Assembly (NCBI GenBank): GCA_013146195.2
Contig: CM028379.1
Coordinates: 85,240,156-85,304,155 of the forward strand
Direction of reading: 5' to 3'
DNA length: 64,000 bases
From: Codonopsis lanceolata
Taxonomy: Eukaryota; Streptophyta; Magnoliopsida; Asterales; Campanulaceae
The position numbers were made by a program, and so were the translations under genes. Shown here piece by piece: positions 22,786-34,612 of this stretch. The notes below the pieces were generated by a model. The model did not search any database. It had not been told where the DNA came from and saw only the letters and a program-made list of their open reading frames with translations. Every line of letters starts with the position of its first letter. Within the stretch, counting starts at the first letter, position 1.

Positions 22786-22789
22786 AACT

Positions 22790-23125
22790 GATATGGTTTA
22801 TATATTGCTTATCAATAAACCAATTGATAAGCCAATTACACATACAAAAATCAGTTAACTGACATGGTTTATATATGGTTTATCAATAAACCAGTTGATA
22901 AACCATACAGATATAAACCGGTTTCATACTAGTTTCATTTTGCAAATTTCATACTATTCATGGTTTATCAATAAACCAATTGATAAACCAGTTCAATAAA
23001 TCAGTTTCATTAAGTACATTGGTAACCTGTTAGTTACACATACAAAAAGCAGTTAAGTGACATGGTTCATATTTTGTTTATCAATAAACCAATTGATAAA
23101 CCACACAAACATAAACCAGTTTGCA
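22790..23125. repeat. Left array of TGGTTTATCAATAAACCA palindromes
   Basis: Repeated TGGTTTATCAATAAACCA and AATTGATAAACCA words occur on both strands (22795-22850, 22860-22900, 22960-23000, 23065-23105). This lies just outside the 3' end of the MULE transposase pseudogene. Sub-terminal repeats in such a position are often transposase-binding sites; here that is inference. Confidence 0.65.
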
Positions 23126-23242
23126 AACCAGTTTAAATAAATATGAAATTGCACATCAATAACAATAAAGCTAAACTTAAATTAAATTGAAATATATCTG
23201 AACATAGAAATCTAAAAAATCTGAAATTACATATTAATAACA

Positions 23243-25711
23243 CTAAAATCTGAAAATGTTTTTAAACATGTGATTGTCTATCGAAATAGCTAGGTTGTTT
23301 ATCGAAATAAGTTTTTGATTTCGACACAAAAGTCGATCAGGCCCTACTTGTCCACATTTACGGCATCTTTGTCTTTTGCGAAACTCTCCGGTCGATAGAA
23401 TTCTCGATGTTCTGTGACGTTCATCTCGTGGTCGGAATATAGGTGGCAAGATAGTCATTGCCTTAATTACATTTGACATGTCTCATTCCTCCTGATTAAG
23501 TGCTGGGAAAATGTTAGATAACTATGTCATTCTCCAAGATGATGTTGTATAGAATGATGAGCACAATGGGTACACCGAAAAATGTCTTTTGATGCAAACC
23601 GCAATGCGTGCTCACATGGTACATGGTTCAATTAAAACCTTTGGCATATGCAAGTATGTTTCTCAAAATCCACTGTAATGCTCATTACCGCTCTCACCAC
23701 ATATATTGACCGATTGATGGATTCAATAACCGTATACTTCTTGGTCATCTCTCATGTTTTGACTAGTTTTACTTCCATTACATGGGTTAAAACGGTTGTA
23801 CACCCGTAAGCTAACTCACGCCTCTCACAAAACCATTTCTGCAACGTTTTCCTATTACTTTGAAACAAGGAAAGTAAGAGTCGTCGAGCTTCCTTGAACA
23901 CCGAGTGAGAAACTCCACATTGTTTGAAGTCATGATATTAATGGTTTCTTTGCAATGTGACCTCGCCCAAGTTTCAAACTTTGTCTCACTAAGATATTTC
24001 CAACCATTCTCATCGGTTTTTTGAATTTGAGACATATGCATGTTGAACTCTTCTATGGTATATATATGCCTCACCGCCTCATAAAAATGGAGATCGTGTC
24101 GCCTTTACGGGTTACAACCCTTAAGTTTCCCTTTATATGATAAATACAGTGAGCATGATGTTCACCCCGATAAACATTTTGAATTGCATTAATAAGACTC
24201 CTATGTCTCGTTTGAATGATCACAGTGATTCATTATCACTTGTTATTTATTTCAACTTCATAAAAACCAAATCCATGATGCATCATTCTCGAATCGACAA
24301 TAGCCCATACAATAGGATATATTTGCATATTGCCATCTTGACAAGTTGCAATAATCAATGTACCTCTATATCTTGTTGTTTAAAATGTTTCATCCACAAT
24401 CACTACTTGACGATGCAGTGGATTACGAGAATGCAAGCCTCATACGCCAAAAAATAAGTACTTGAATCGTGTTCATTATCAAGTTCTAAAGAGTAGACTG
24501 TTGTGAAGGATTGACCAATTGAAAGTTGTGGGCATATGCGACCAACTTCTTGTAACTATCCTCGTGAACCCTCGAGTTGTGTTAGGTATCTTCTCTAGAC
24601 CTCCTCATGTTTTGATAGTTTAGTGAAACTCCCAATGTTCTAGAAACTTTTCGCAATGATTTCCTTTGGTTGTAACACACGTCGCGTCCTCCAACCTTGG
24701 TAAAATATGTTTCCCAATGATACACGTTGTAACTTGCACATGATCAGCCATGCACATATTTTGGTGGCAACAATGTTCATGTGTATGTTTTTGAATTTCA
24801 AAATAATCACTTTCTGAGTACTTTGTTACAAACAAATACCATTTGTAATTATCATCAACGCAAACTAAAGTGTACATAGTATTGTTCAATTAACTCAAAC
24901 TTGTGGTTGAATGCAAGCAAGTGCACAACATCTTGAAGCTCCTTCTTATTATTGGATACTTGTCCAACATTCAAATCAATCTCTTTCGGTATCACTCGCG
25001 ACTGCATTCTGCAACCGAAGAAGTCAATAAATTATCTCTTGTGAACCGATTGTCTTCATCTCTGTCGTCTTGACTGAACCCATCAAAGATCTGCCTCATC
25101 GATGTAGTAAAATAATTAGGATTATTGGATAAAGGTTCATCTCTGTTCTCTTCATCTATATTCCCTTCATCTCTGTTCTCTTCACTGAACCCATCAAACT
25201 GTCTTGACTGTGTGGCAAATTCAGTAGGGTTATTGGAAAAAAAATCTTCATGTTCTATTTCTTCTTCTTCTCAATTGTTTTCATCTTCTCCATTAGTTTC
25301 CATGTCAAAACCAAACCCATTATTTTCTTCTTCGTTCGAGTCCAATTTTTCCATAATCAAACAGTTTACAAAAAGAGGAGATTGAACCCCTAGTTTGTTA
25401 AGGTTAAAGTATCATTCAAAATCTTCATTTGTAGTCATTAAGACATGAAATTTTAAAGCATTTTTCGTTGCTGTTGGAGTAAGAAATCTTATCTCTATGC
25501 CATCAACTTGGAAAATTGTTTGTACTTTAACATATAACTCTTCATATGTACTTTCATTATTAATAGCAAATTCTCTTGGATTTCGTTTGTCAATAAATTT
25601 CCACAAGCATCCGACGATATTGTCTTCAACAAAATGTCCGAAATAAATAATTGAGGGCCAAAAGCTGAAGTCATATTTGCAATATTGAACATAATAAATA
25701 AGTACATTCAT
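23243..25711 (-). pseudogene. MuDR-type (MULE) transposase pseudogene
   Basis: On the minus strand, conserved blocks appear in order over about 2.5 kb. They are an N-terminal part (25711-25412, NNESTYEELYVKVQTIFQVDG), an acidic linker, a MuDR zinc-binding DNA-binding segment (24889-24620, CVDDNYKWYLFVTK ... HTHEHCCHQNM) and catalytic-region text (24457-24140, VWAIVDSRMMHHGF on the minus strand). These are followed by EEFNMHMSQI and WKYLSETKFETWARS (24074-23811), a SWIM-like PCEHALRFA (about 23610) and a zinc knuckle RCRKCGQVGPDRLLC (about 23360). The order fits mudrA-like transposases. Numerous stops and frameshifts make it inactive. Confidence 0.85.
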
Positions 25712-25836
25712 ATACTCAATGTATTCAAATGTTAAAGGAATAAATTACCTTAACAAACCATGTGCATTTAATCAACCATGTGTATTTTGCAACCATAAAA
25801 AAGAGATATTAATACATTAATGTCATTCTGCATGTG

Positions 25837-26760
25837 GTTTATTAATAAACCATGTCAGTGAATTGGTTTAGGAACTGGTTTATGCATGGTTTTTATTTTG
25901 TAAAATACACTAGGTTTATTATATTAATGAGTTTATTGATAAATCATGTCGTTGAGTTGGTTTAGAACCGGTTTATGGTAATACATTGTAATTGTATTGA
26001 TAAACTAGTTTACAAACCGGTTCTCGTACATGTTATATGTGTGGTGTCGCACAAACTAGTTTTGGTTTTGGTACATGATATATATGTATGTTCTGAAATT
26101 ACAGGATGTGTGTGTGTGTGTGTGTGTGGTTGTTATGAAATTACAAGATATGTGTGTTTTGAAAATGCAAACTACTTTTGGTACTGCTTTTGGTACATGA
26201 TATCTCGCTTAATCAATCGATCAATTGGTTCATGTCGGTCAATTGGTTTATCAACCTGGTTTATTCATAAACCATCATGTCAATCAATTGGTTTATCAAC
26301 TGGTTTGCTGATAAACCATTGATCAAACTTGGTTTAAGAATGATTTATTAATAAATCATGCCAGTCAACCATGTCAGTTAAGACATATAAGATTTTTATT
26401 TTGCAAAATGCACAACCATTAATAAACCATCTCAGTCAACTGTATCAATTGGTTTATTGATAAACCATGTCGATCCAAGCGGTTTATTGATAAACCATGT
26501 CTGCCACACTGTTTATTGATAAACCATTGATAAATCATGTCACCAACTAGGTATATGTGTACATGGTTGATTGATAAATCGATTGATTCATAAACCATGT
26601 CAAATTACACTTGGTTTATCAATGGTTTTTTTATTAAACCGGTACATTTTGCAAAAAAAGAAGTAGACATGTTTCCCTTAACAAACCAACTACATGCAAA
26701 TGGACATGGTTAGTTGATATTATACATGATTTAGCAATGGTTTATTAATCAACCATGTGC
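25837..26760. repeat. Right array of TGGTTTATC/GATAAACCA palindromes
   Basis: More than twenty GGTTTATYRATAAACC-like words in both orientations are spread over 0.9 kb upstream of the MULE transposase 5' end. They mirror the left array at 22790. A (TG)n tract lies at 26105-26128. Confidence 0.75.
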
Positions 26761-27284
26761 AATTTTTTTTTTCTTTTTACAAATTGACAGTGTGGATTGA
26801 TAAACCAGGTTATGTGCCAATGTATCGGTACCAAGTTCAAAATGCACATAATTGATGAAACAATTCACCATGTGCATTTTGCAAAAAAAAAAAAAAGAAA
26901 AACCAGTTTGCACATGGTCGACTAGGCGACCAAAGTGGTTGACTAGGCGACCACGTCGGCATCTTCGTCTTCTCGGTCTAAATTTGCAGAAAATTAAAAT
27001 GGATTGAAATGAAGGTTTATGGAAACGAACATAAATAGTTAGCAAACGGTGGATCATGTATTTAACAAGGTCTTGAATTTAGGACTAAACTTTGGATTTC
27101 GAATGTAAAGCTTACAATACTGACACTAACGAACATCCACAATCAAGAAACTGGTTTGCACGGTTGAAGGGTATTGTACACAAATCACGTATTCAGCAAG
27201 GGATGTATCTACAATAGCCAACAGGTTTTCAATACAAAAAAAAGGTGTTGTAGACATTTCATTGGTTCGATGGCCATGAAAGAT

Positions 27285-27346
27285 CATTTTTTTAAGTGAG
27301 GCTATAAATGACAAATCATCTTTGACTTGACCATTTGTGTAAATTC
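27285..27346. repeat. Right terminus of the transposase-bearing MULE
   Basis: TTTTTTTAAGTGAGGCTATAAATGACAAATCATCTTTGACTTGACC and the following GTGTAAAT match the termini at 18937 (inverted) and 34555-34608. The equivalent left terminus was not found; the minisatellite occupies that side. Confidence 0.6.
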
Positions 27347-28288
27347 TCCATTATTAAATCTAGGTAAGGGCTCCTTACTTTCGAAAGATTCTAGCCCCAA
27401 TGCTTAATGTATGCATTGTCTTCACTGTACTCTAAGGAGACAGAGAAGTGGAATTGGCTTGACTATCCCTCGCTTTCGTGAGATATAGTCTTGCCATTAA
27501 TTTATTTTATCTCATGATGGGTTGAGGGAAAGCCAGAGTTGAGTGAAACACAGATAAGAGAGGAGTAGGGGAGGGTGCAAAGGAATGTGTGTGTGTGTGT
27601 AAGCATGCTATATGTAGATGTGAAGGTGGGAGAGGCGGAGGCAGGGTGGTGCCGACGATGGTGAGGCTATAACTGTGACCGCAAGGCGGAGCCGTCGTTG
27701 TGTTGTTGATCTGGAACTGGAAGCAGGATGGGGGAGAGAGACGCAGAGCTAATGGCGCCGCCGCAGTCGTTGGAGAATGGAGACGAAGATGACAAGGTGG
27801 AATGAAACTACAAAGTAGGAAGAGAGAGAACGAGAGAGCGAATGTTTGAGAATGAGTGATATTTTGAGTTTTGACTTTTGAAACCTAACCTAACCATATA
27901 TAGAATATGAATGGGCCTGGGTCGCTAACTTATAAAAGGGTTTGAGAAAGTGTGGGCAACCCGTCCCTGCCCCGCCCCACACTGCTCAAGCTCGCAGCCA
28001 GTGCAAGTAAAGCCCGTGAACCCCACATCCAAACAGACCTTTACTCCAACCCGCCCCTCTTACGTGGTGGAACAGGCATGCTCGCGGGCTTTCGCCCAAT
28101 TTGATAGCTCTAGTGTTAAGTGTTGAAATCGAGTACAAATTCTTCTTTAAAAAGAAAAAAAGTGTAAAACCTTGATATTTTTTTTATTTTATTTTTATAA
28201 ATAAATCATTTTGATACTACCTTTATTACATTTGATCATATTATAGATGGTTGACTTTTGTAATATGATAGCACATTCATAATTTAAT

Positions 28289-28309
28289 AATAAATAAATA
28301 AATAAATAA

Positions 28310-28350
<41 letters not shown>
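28289..28350. repeat. (AAAT)n-(TA)n microsatellite
   Basis: AAAT units run into an uninterrupted TA tract. Confidence 0.95.
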
Positions 28351-28354
<4 letters not shown>

Positions 28355-28385
28355 ATTTAAAGTGAGACTCGCATAAGGTTGATAT

Positions 28386-28640
28386 ATACTCCCTCCGTCC
28401 CTAAATTATCGTCCTATTTGATTCGACGCATCAATTAAGAAAACATAATTGACTTGATTATTTATATTGGTTTAATGTGTAGTTTCTTTTAAATCTTATG
28501 TATATATGGCTCATAATTAAAGTTGGATGAAAAAATAAAGATAAAGTGGTAAAATTGATATTTTAAAAAGGTAAGTTAAAAGCGAATGATTATTTTAGGC
28601 CAGACGAAAAAAGAAAGGAAGATGATAATTTATGGGAAGG
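28386..28640. mobile_element. Stowaway-like MITE
   Basis: The left end is CTCCCTCCGTCCCTAAATTA. The right end, read on the minus strand, is CTCCTTCCCATAAATTATCATC. These are inverted termini of the classical Stowaway type, and a TA lies next to the left end. The interior is AT-rich. Confidence 0.7.
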
Positions 28641-29527
28641 AGAGTCTACTTGATATTTATCCTACTTGGGCAGGTGGTTAACTTTTAGCTCATGAATGTG
28701 ATTCATCACCCATGTTGTCGACTCAGCTTGCCTCGGGGCCGGCATTTGCTACAAATACAATCATAGTAGTTTTGTTAAAAAAAACTACCGAAACCCTAAA
28801 TGTTACACTGAAAAATCTTAAATGTAACATCACTTAAGAGATTAAATTATCAAATTGTTCTCTTCTATTTTAAAAGAAAAAAATACTAAACTTTAAAATA
28901 TATTTGTTTACCAAACTACCCTCATTCCATTAAAAAAAAACTCAATTAAAAAAAATTACGATCAAACACACGCATTCTGAAACATTGCGGAGGGCGCAAA
29001 GGCGCACGACCAAAGTCTTTGTTGACGACTCGATATCTAATGGATAACCCAGCGATGCCTACGGTGCCCCAAATCCACCGGCTACAAATTCTTTACCTCA
29101 ATGGCGCTTGTTAGAAACTCCGACCATAAATCCATGTATCCTCCCCTAAAAGATCCCTCTTTCAATTGAAAGCACAAAGTAGATATTTCTTCTGATGTTT
29201 TCAATAATTCTCCTCCTCCTTGTGGATTATAAAAGCATGAATTGGAAGTTACTTTTAGCTTTTTCAAAAAAATCGCCACTTTTTTTAAAAAAAATTTAAA
29301 AAAATCGCCACTTTTTTTTAAAAAAAATTGAATAACATCGCTAGGTTTTAAAAAAAAAACGAAAAAAATCGCAAGGTTTTTTTTAAAAAGAATTAAAAAA
29401 ATTGCCAAGTTGTTTAAAAAAAATTGAAAAATATCGCCAAGTTAAAAAAAATTTCAGTCACAAAAACACACCAGTTCGATACTTTCATTGTTTTCTTCTT
29501 TTGGTTTTTTCTTCTTCTTTAAGCATG

Positions 29528-29533
<6 letters not shown>
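28641..29533. other. Low-complexity intergenic region
   Basis: A repeated block of AAAAATCGCCACTTTTTTTAAAAA-type units (about 29260-29450) lies here. Open frames across it are by-products of the Phe/Lys codons in that block. No gene is recognised. Confidence 0.5.

Positions 29534-29596
<63 letters not shown>
29534..29596. repeat. (TA)n microsatellite
   Basis: About 31 uninterrupted TA dinucleotides. Confidence 0.97.
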
Positions 29597-29598
<2 letters not shown>

Positions 29599-29950
29599 AG
29601 TACAATGTAGTTAACAACTTAATGTAAAAGAAGAATTTGAGGAATCATCATGAGTGTTGTTATTCGGATCGGAATTCATTGAATAATTGTTGGAAATGAA
29701 CAAGTTTAGGGTTTATGGTTAATTGTAACGAATGGTTTGGCATATATACTTTTATAGGAGGATAAATTATTATTAATTGTAACTCCTTTATATAAAAGAG
29801 TTAATTAGTAATTAGAGTTTAAAGTTAATTGTAAATCCTTTTTATAAAAGGATTAATTAGTAATTAAACTCTTAAGTAAATGTGGTATTTAGTGTTTTTT
29901 GTGTTGCATTTAGAGCCACTAAAAAACTACTAGGCTACTCACGAAAGATA
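29597..29950. other. No gene seen
   Basis: This AT-rich spacer contains a local duplication: TTAATTGTAA-TCCTTTWTATAAAAG-TTAATTAGTAATTA occurs twice (29773-29815 and 29825-29865). Confidence 0.5.
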
Positions 29951-30133
29951 TACTTCCTCTGTTCAGGATATAGGGTAATCGTTTAAAAGTAAAAAAAATT
30001 AGGAAAATAATAATTTAAGTAGTTTATTAGTAATAAAATGGTACTTTCATGTATTAATTTTTGAAAGTGGATTTTTTTAAGTGAAATATCGCAAAATAAA
30101 ATAATGAATTCTTTACTCGAAACGGATGGAGTA
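29951..30133. mobile_element. Stowaway-like MITE
   Basis: The left end is TACTTCCTCTGTTCAGG and the right end, on the minus strand, is ATACTCCATCCGTTTCGAG. TA is present at the flanks. A middle AAGTGAAATA...TTTACTCGAAA phrase is shared with the MITE at 18489. Confidence 0.65.
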
Positions 30134-30563
30134 TTATATAAATACTCTTAGTTGTCAATCTCAAGGTAATAGAGGGTTGTCGTTCATACAATAGTTAACC
30201 GAGTGTTTTGCAATAATTTTGTACGATGAATATTTGGTCATTAGTTTCGATTATTTTGAGGTAATAGAAACTATATGTAGTAGTGATTTTGTATCAGTTA
30301 AATCACATGATTATCCATATAATATCCATGTTTAATTCGTACTCTTTTTATTGAAACATGTTTATTGTTATCGGTAAGCATTTCGTATTGATTTGGCTTT
30401 AAAATTATTCCTGTTAATAATCAGTGTGTTTTCGTGAATTTTGGATATCTATTTGCATATGGGTTGATATTGATATCATATGGATTTGCTAATACGTGTC
30501 TAATTACATGGAAAATTATCTGTTTGGATATTTAATTACATGAAAATTATGTATATATGTGGC
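30134..30563. other. No gene seen
   Basis: This is AT-rich spacer between two MITEs. Confidence 0.4.
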
Positions 30564-30566
30564 TTA

Positions 30567-30840
30567 GGCCTTGTCTGGTGCAGCGTTTTGAAAACGCAAC
30601 TTTTTCTAAACACATTGTTTTTAAAACGCAACATTTCCAAAGCGTAATTTTTTTCTTGTAAATATGTTTGGAAAATTATTTCAAAACGCTATTTTTATAA
30701 ACAAAATAGTTGTAAACGCTACACATTTTTAACACGCTCCAAATTGGAGCGTTTTAAAACGCTGCATTGAAACACTTTTAAAGAGAAAACGCTGTGTTTT
30801 TTACTAGCATTTTGGTCAAAACGCTCCACCAAACAAACAC
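30567..30840. mobile_element. Tourist/PIF-Harbinger-like MITE with AACGC repeats
   Basis: The ends are GGCCTTGTCTGGTGCAGCG and, on the minus strand, GTGTTTGTTTGGTGGAGCG. They are flanked by TTA on both sides (30564-30566 and 30841-30843), the PIF/Harbinger target. The interior is filled with AAAACGC/GCGTTTT words in both orientations. Confidence 0.8.
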
Positions 30841-30846
30841 TTAATT

Positions 30847-32148
30847 GGTGTTTGGAATGACATTTGAGAAGGAAAAAAATAGTTGTTTGGAATTTCAGAA
30901 GTACAGGTTAACCCTCACAGTTTTTAGAATTTCGGAATGGCCCTTAAGAATTTTAAAGAAATGTTACTAACTTTAAATGGTCATATCTTATTCATTTTAA
31001 AATCAGAATTAAGTGATTCAAAAGTCTAAATTGATTATTTTTCCGAATACTTTTGAATGGACTTAGTTTCAGAATCAAATTGTGCGTGTAATTTGAATTA
31101 TGATTGATTATTGCTGAAAGTAGTCATAATAATTGTGCTTAGTGTTCATTGCTGAAAACATGGTACTTAAAGTTTGTTCTTAAATCGTTTCACTTTGTTG
31201 TATGAAAGATTGAAGTGAGTTAGATGGTTGGATATTTGGATTGCCTCGAACTTAAGGTAGGGGTTCTTGTCAACCTAGTTATCATTCGATTTTTGTTATT
31301 CGAAACCTTTGATAATTGATATTGTTCTTAACAAGTTTGAATTTGAGTTTGTTATCGTCTATTCGTTCACGTCAATTGGAATCAATGATTCCTTTGTTTT
31401 GCTATTCTGTCATATACACTTTGAGTTGTTACTATGTTACGATAGCGTCACAAGCTGACTACTCCATCACCGGTTGTTGGTATTGTTATTGCGACTCTCG
31501 GTCAAAGTGACATCTACGGTGACACTTTGATATTTGAGTAATTTGGTTTGCAGGTATGGGCATTTGGTCGGTTCTAAGTGTTATGAAATTTGATTTGATA
31601 TCATTGTTTATCGTTATTGTTCGTCAACTCTTCGATAGAGAGATATGATTGTTTGGTTTTGTTTCACAGTTTTTGTTATCAGTTATTGATAAAGTTACTT
31701 CGATATACCTTTGATACGCTGTCATATCCTTTAATATTGACAGGTTCCTTAATGGGCAATTTGTGTTCACCCTTTCTATTTTCTTCCTTACAGGTGATCG
31801 TTAGAGGGATTCTTGGTGTATGGCTTGGGTTTTACGGCTAGAAGTTGTGTAATGATGCATGAGTCAGCATACTTTTAGACATTGTATTTCTGTCTATTTG
31901 TATCGTATAGTGTGTAAAGTTTTTTTTGGAGATTTGTGAAAATTTGGGCTATCAACGGACTCTTTGGGTTTGTTTTATATTCAGAGGATATTTGTTCTGA
32001 TGTACTCGTACTCAGTGATATATATATGGTAATTTGGTCTATTGTGGCAGAAACATTTTTCTTGGTTTGACTTTTGCTTTAGATTTGTTTTTTATTTTGT
32101 TCTTCATCTCTCATGAAACGTATAATCACGATCTCTGGGGCGTGACAT
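30847..32148 (+). repeat. Probable Ty3/gypsy chromovirus LTR (solo or fragment)
   Basis: The order of phrases is characteristic of plant chromovirus (Tekay/Del-like) LTRs as I remember them: GGTTAACCCTCACAG..., 'AACTTTAAATGGTCATATCTTATTC', a GTAGGGGTTCTTG segment, CAGGTGATCGTTAGAGGGATTC, AATGATGCATGAGTCAGC, ATATATATGGTAATTTGG, and the ending GGGGCGTGACA (32138-32148). No polyprotein follows. The 5' boundary is uncertain because no TSD was found. Confidence 0.5.
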
Positions 32149-32289
32149 GGTGTGCCATACACACCATGGGAAATCCTCAAACCTGTTTGGATTTTGTTTG
32201 ATTTAAGTGAGATAGTAAATGAATTTGGGGAAGAAGGCTTGTTGTCCTTTTTCAAACCCTAGGGACTCATGCAGATTGTGATATAATTT

Positions 32290-32890
32290 AGGTTTGAGAA
32301 ATCTTGGAGCAGGGCTATAACCACTCGACCTCGGCAACAATAAGGCTAGCTCGGCCTTGGTAACGATTGATCAAAGAGAGAACGAGGTATTCAGAGTGCG
32401 ACAATTTTGGCAAAGCCCTACCACTCGCCGAAAACGATGATACACACAACCAATCACTCCCCTGACAGGGGCCTAGTCTGGTCACTTCCCTCACCTGACA
32501 CGACATCAGAGAATTTATAATCAGCCGCAACATGTCCACAAATGGGAAAGTGTCACCTTACAGACCATTCAGGTATAAATATGAGATATTTTCTATAGTT
32601 ATTGCTAAGCCAACACAGATATCCGAAAATAGATAAGAACATTCATCTAAAAACAATATTTATTCTCAAGAAACAAGTATCATCAATACGTTGCATTTTG
32701 CAACCCTTATCACCCGTAATCTCACTCTTACGCCGGAGGGTTTGAGTCGGGCCGTCCCCGACTCCTTAACGGTGTTCTTTATTTGTGTAGGGGAGCTCAA
32801 TCGTATCCATCGTCATCTTCCACCACTCGCTATGTTGCCTACGTAGATAAAAGACAAGGTCACCACAGCTTTTGTGTGATCAAAATACAT
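32290..32890 (+). repeat. Gypsy-type LTR remnant A
   Basis: It contains a TATA-like CAGGTATAAATATGAG (32568), CCGGAGGGTTTGAGTCGGGC and GACTCCTTAACGGTGTTC (near 32760), and ends ...GACAAGGTCACCACAGCTTTTGTGTGATCA. The minus strand of 56585-57240 carries the same succession. The shared layout suggests LTRs of one gypsy family, now without internal regions. Confidence 0.55.
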
Positions 32891-33834
32891 AAATTAATCA
32901 TTTATTTTAGTAAACTTTTTGCATTTAGTCCCTTCAGATTTCCGCCCCTTTATATATACATATATTAGTGAACCTTCAAAAGTAATTTTTAAATTTTTGA
33001 AAGATACATCTAATTTAAACCTTTAGACATTTTCACATTACTTCTTTAACCAAAAATATTTTGACCTTTGTACCAACACAACAACTATGACATTGATCAT
33101 TGTTGATGCCGAGGTATGTATAAAACTTCTATTATATATTCTGATTTTCCCTTTTATTAATTATCAAATCTAAAAATATAACTTCTATTGTTCTATTTGC
33201 AATAGATCTATATTTTTGTTGTGTAACCTTTGGATCCAAAACAAAACGGAAAAAAAATACTCGTGTGCTTAAAAAAATTATCATGTGTATTTTCAATGGA
33301 TTTTAAAAGTAAGATGTAAAAATCATGTACTTTAAAACTACATAATTAATTAAAATATATCTAGAAATTAAAGATCTATACTTTTTTAGAAAAATAATAG
33401 TGAAGTAGCAGATTGTAATATTCAAAATAATTCAATTTTCATTTCTAAATATGTGTTGATCATTTTGCACTAGGAAATTTTTATTTAATTAATATTATAA
33501 AATAAAAGAAATCTTACAACTCTGGTGGATAGGAGGTAGTTGATGTTCAAAGATTCCATGAAAAGATCTCTTTGTTTCTGAGTGAGGGTGTCAGTGTGTG
33601 CGCAAAAGAGAGAGAGAGAGAGAGAGATGGAGGGATGGACTCTTTGGCATGCAAGATATTAGCACAAAAGTTAATATCATAATATGACATAAGGAAGCGA
33701 GATGAGGTGAGCTTTTTACATTACAATGATTTTTTTGATTTGAGTATTTGGGAAAATCAGTAAAAGTTCAAATACATAGTAGTGTCTTATAGGAGTTTTT
33801 AATGGACCATATTTTTTAAATTTGAGTTAAATCC
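32891..33834. other. No gene seen; (GA)n at 33606-33627
   Basis: This is AT-rich non-coding sequence. The only recognisable item is a short GA microsatellite. Confidence 0.45.
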
Positions 33835-34020
33835 GGGCAGTCCACTAGGCACAATTTTAAAACGCTTTAATCTCTTATATTTTTTTTAAATAAAAAAGAC
33901 ACTTTTGTGACGAAATACTACAATACCTAAATGAATCAAACACACGTCCAAAAAGACACGTCATGCATTACAATTTTAAAATCATGCATCGCGATGCACA
34001 AATCGTATGCAATGACAATT
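33835..34020. repeat. Partial fold-back MITE (ATGCATCGCGATGCAT family)
   Basis: GGCAGTCCACTAGGC, a TTTTAAATAAAAAAGACAC arm and CATGCATCGCGATGCAC (33986-34002) match the elements at 6072-6604. Confidence 0.55.
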
Positions 34021-34334
34021 AACAAAAGTAAAGGTCAATTATTATCGCATGTAATGTGATGAAGATGAAAAGACAACCAATAAAACAACAAATATTGTGT
34101 ATATGGAAAATTTTTAGAATCTATAATGTTTTTGTTTAAAAACTATACTTTTTTTTCTAATTAAGTAGTTTTCTATCATCTATTCTTTTGATTTTGCTAT
34201 TTATTTTTCTTATGTATAGTTTAGTTGGAAAAAATATTTATTGTACGTTTAACGGATGAGTGCAAAAACTAGTTATTAATAGTATTAAATGTTAGGGTAT
34301 TAGTGCATAATTAATGCTGGAGTTTGTCAAATCT
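34021..34334. other. No gene seen
   Basis: This is AT-rich spacer. Confidence 0.4.
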
Positions 34335-34608
34335 TGCCATTTGATCCGGTGAGTAAACAAATATAGCCTTTGATCGTTGGTTTACTGATAAACCATTGGT
34401 CGACCACTGGTTGACCTGTTAACCACACTTGTCGACCAGTGATTTCGGATGTTGAGGGGTGCATTTTTACTAGTTTACTGATAAACCAGTGATGGTTTAT
34501 CAGTGGTTTATCAATAAACCATACCATAAAAGAGTATTTTATTTAAAGTGAGACTACAAATGACCAAGTCATCTTTGACTTGGCCATTTGTGTAAATACC
34601 CTTAATTA
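34335..34608 (-). repeat. MULE terminus with GATAAACCA palindromes, right-facing
   Basis: This is the reverse complement of the block at 18937-19140. It includes TGGTTTATCAATAAACCA (34502-34519), the phrase on ATTTCGGATGTTGAGGGGTG, and the end GACTTGGCCATTTGTGTAAATACCC. With 18937 it forms an inverted pair about 15.7 kb apart. No shared flanking duplication was seen. Confidence 0.65.
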
Positions 34609-34612
34609 ATGA

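Larger units (their letters stand above)
21331..28112. mobile_element. 6.8-kb hAT-type element carrying a decayed MULE
   Basis: The ends are TAGAGCTATTAGAACGGG (21331) and, on the minus strand, TAGAGCTATCAAATTGGG (28112). An 8-bp direct repeat GTGTTAAG flanks it (21323-21330 and 28113-28120). TAGAGCTAT-type ends, 8-bp TSD and GC-rich sub-terminal GCGGGC/GCCCGC words are the hAT signature. No hAT transposase is present inside. The interior holds a 61-bp minisatellite and a MULE transposase pseudogene with palindromic arrays. The right 0.7 kb (27400-28112) is GA/GC-rich and non-coding. Confidence 0.85.

Noticed and set aside
24137..24457. Plus-strand open frame of 106 codons
   Set aside because: It lies antisense to the catalytic part of the MULE transposase and has no recognisable motif.
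25125..25385. Ser-rich plus-strand frame
   Set aside because: It is antisense to the acidic linker of the MULE transposase.
29402..29599. Open frame ending in Ile-Tyr repeats
   Set aside because: It is a translation of the (TA)n microsatellite; the same applies to 56188-56385.
31316..31841. Possible host exons with splice-like CAG/GT borders
   Set aside because: The phrases fit a plant chromovirus LTR read in order, and the open frames show no protein family.
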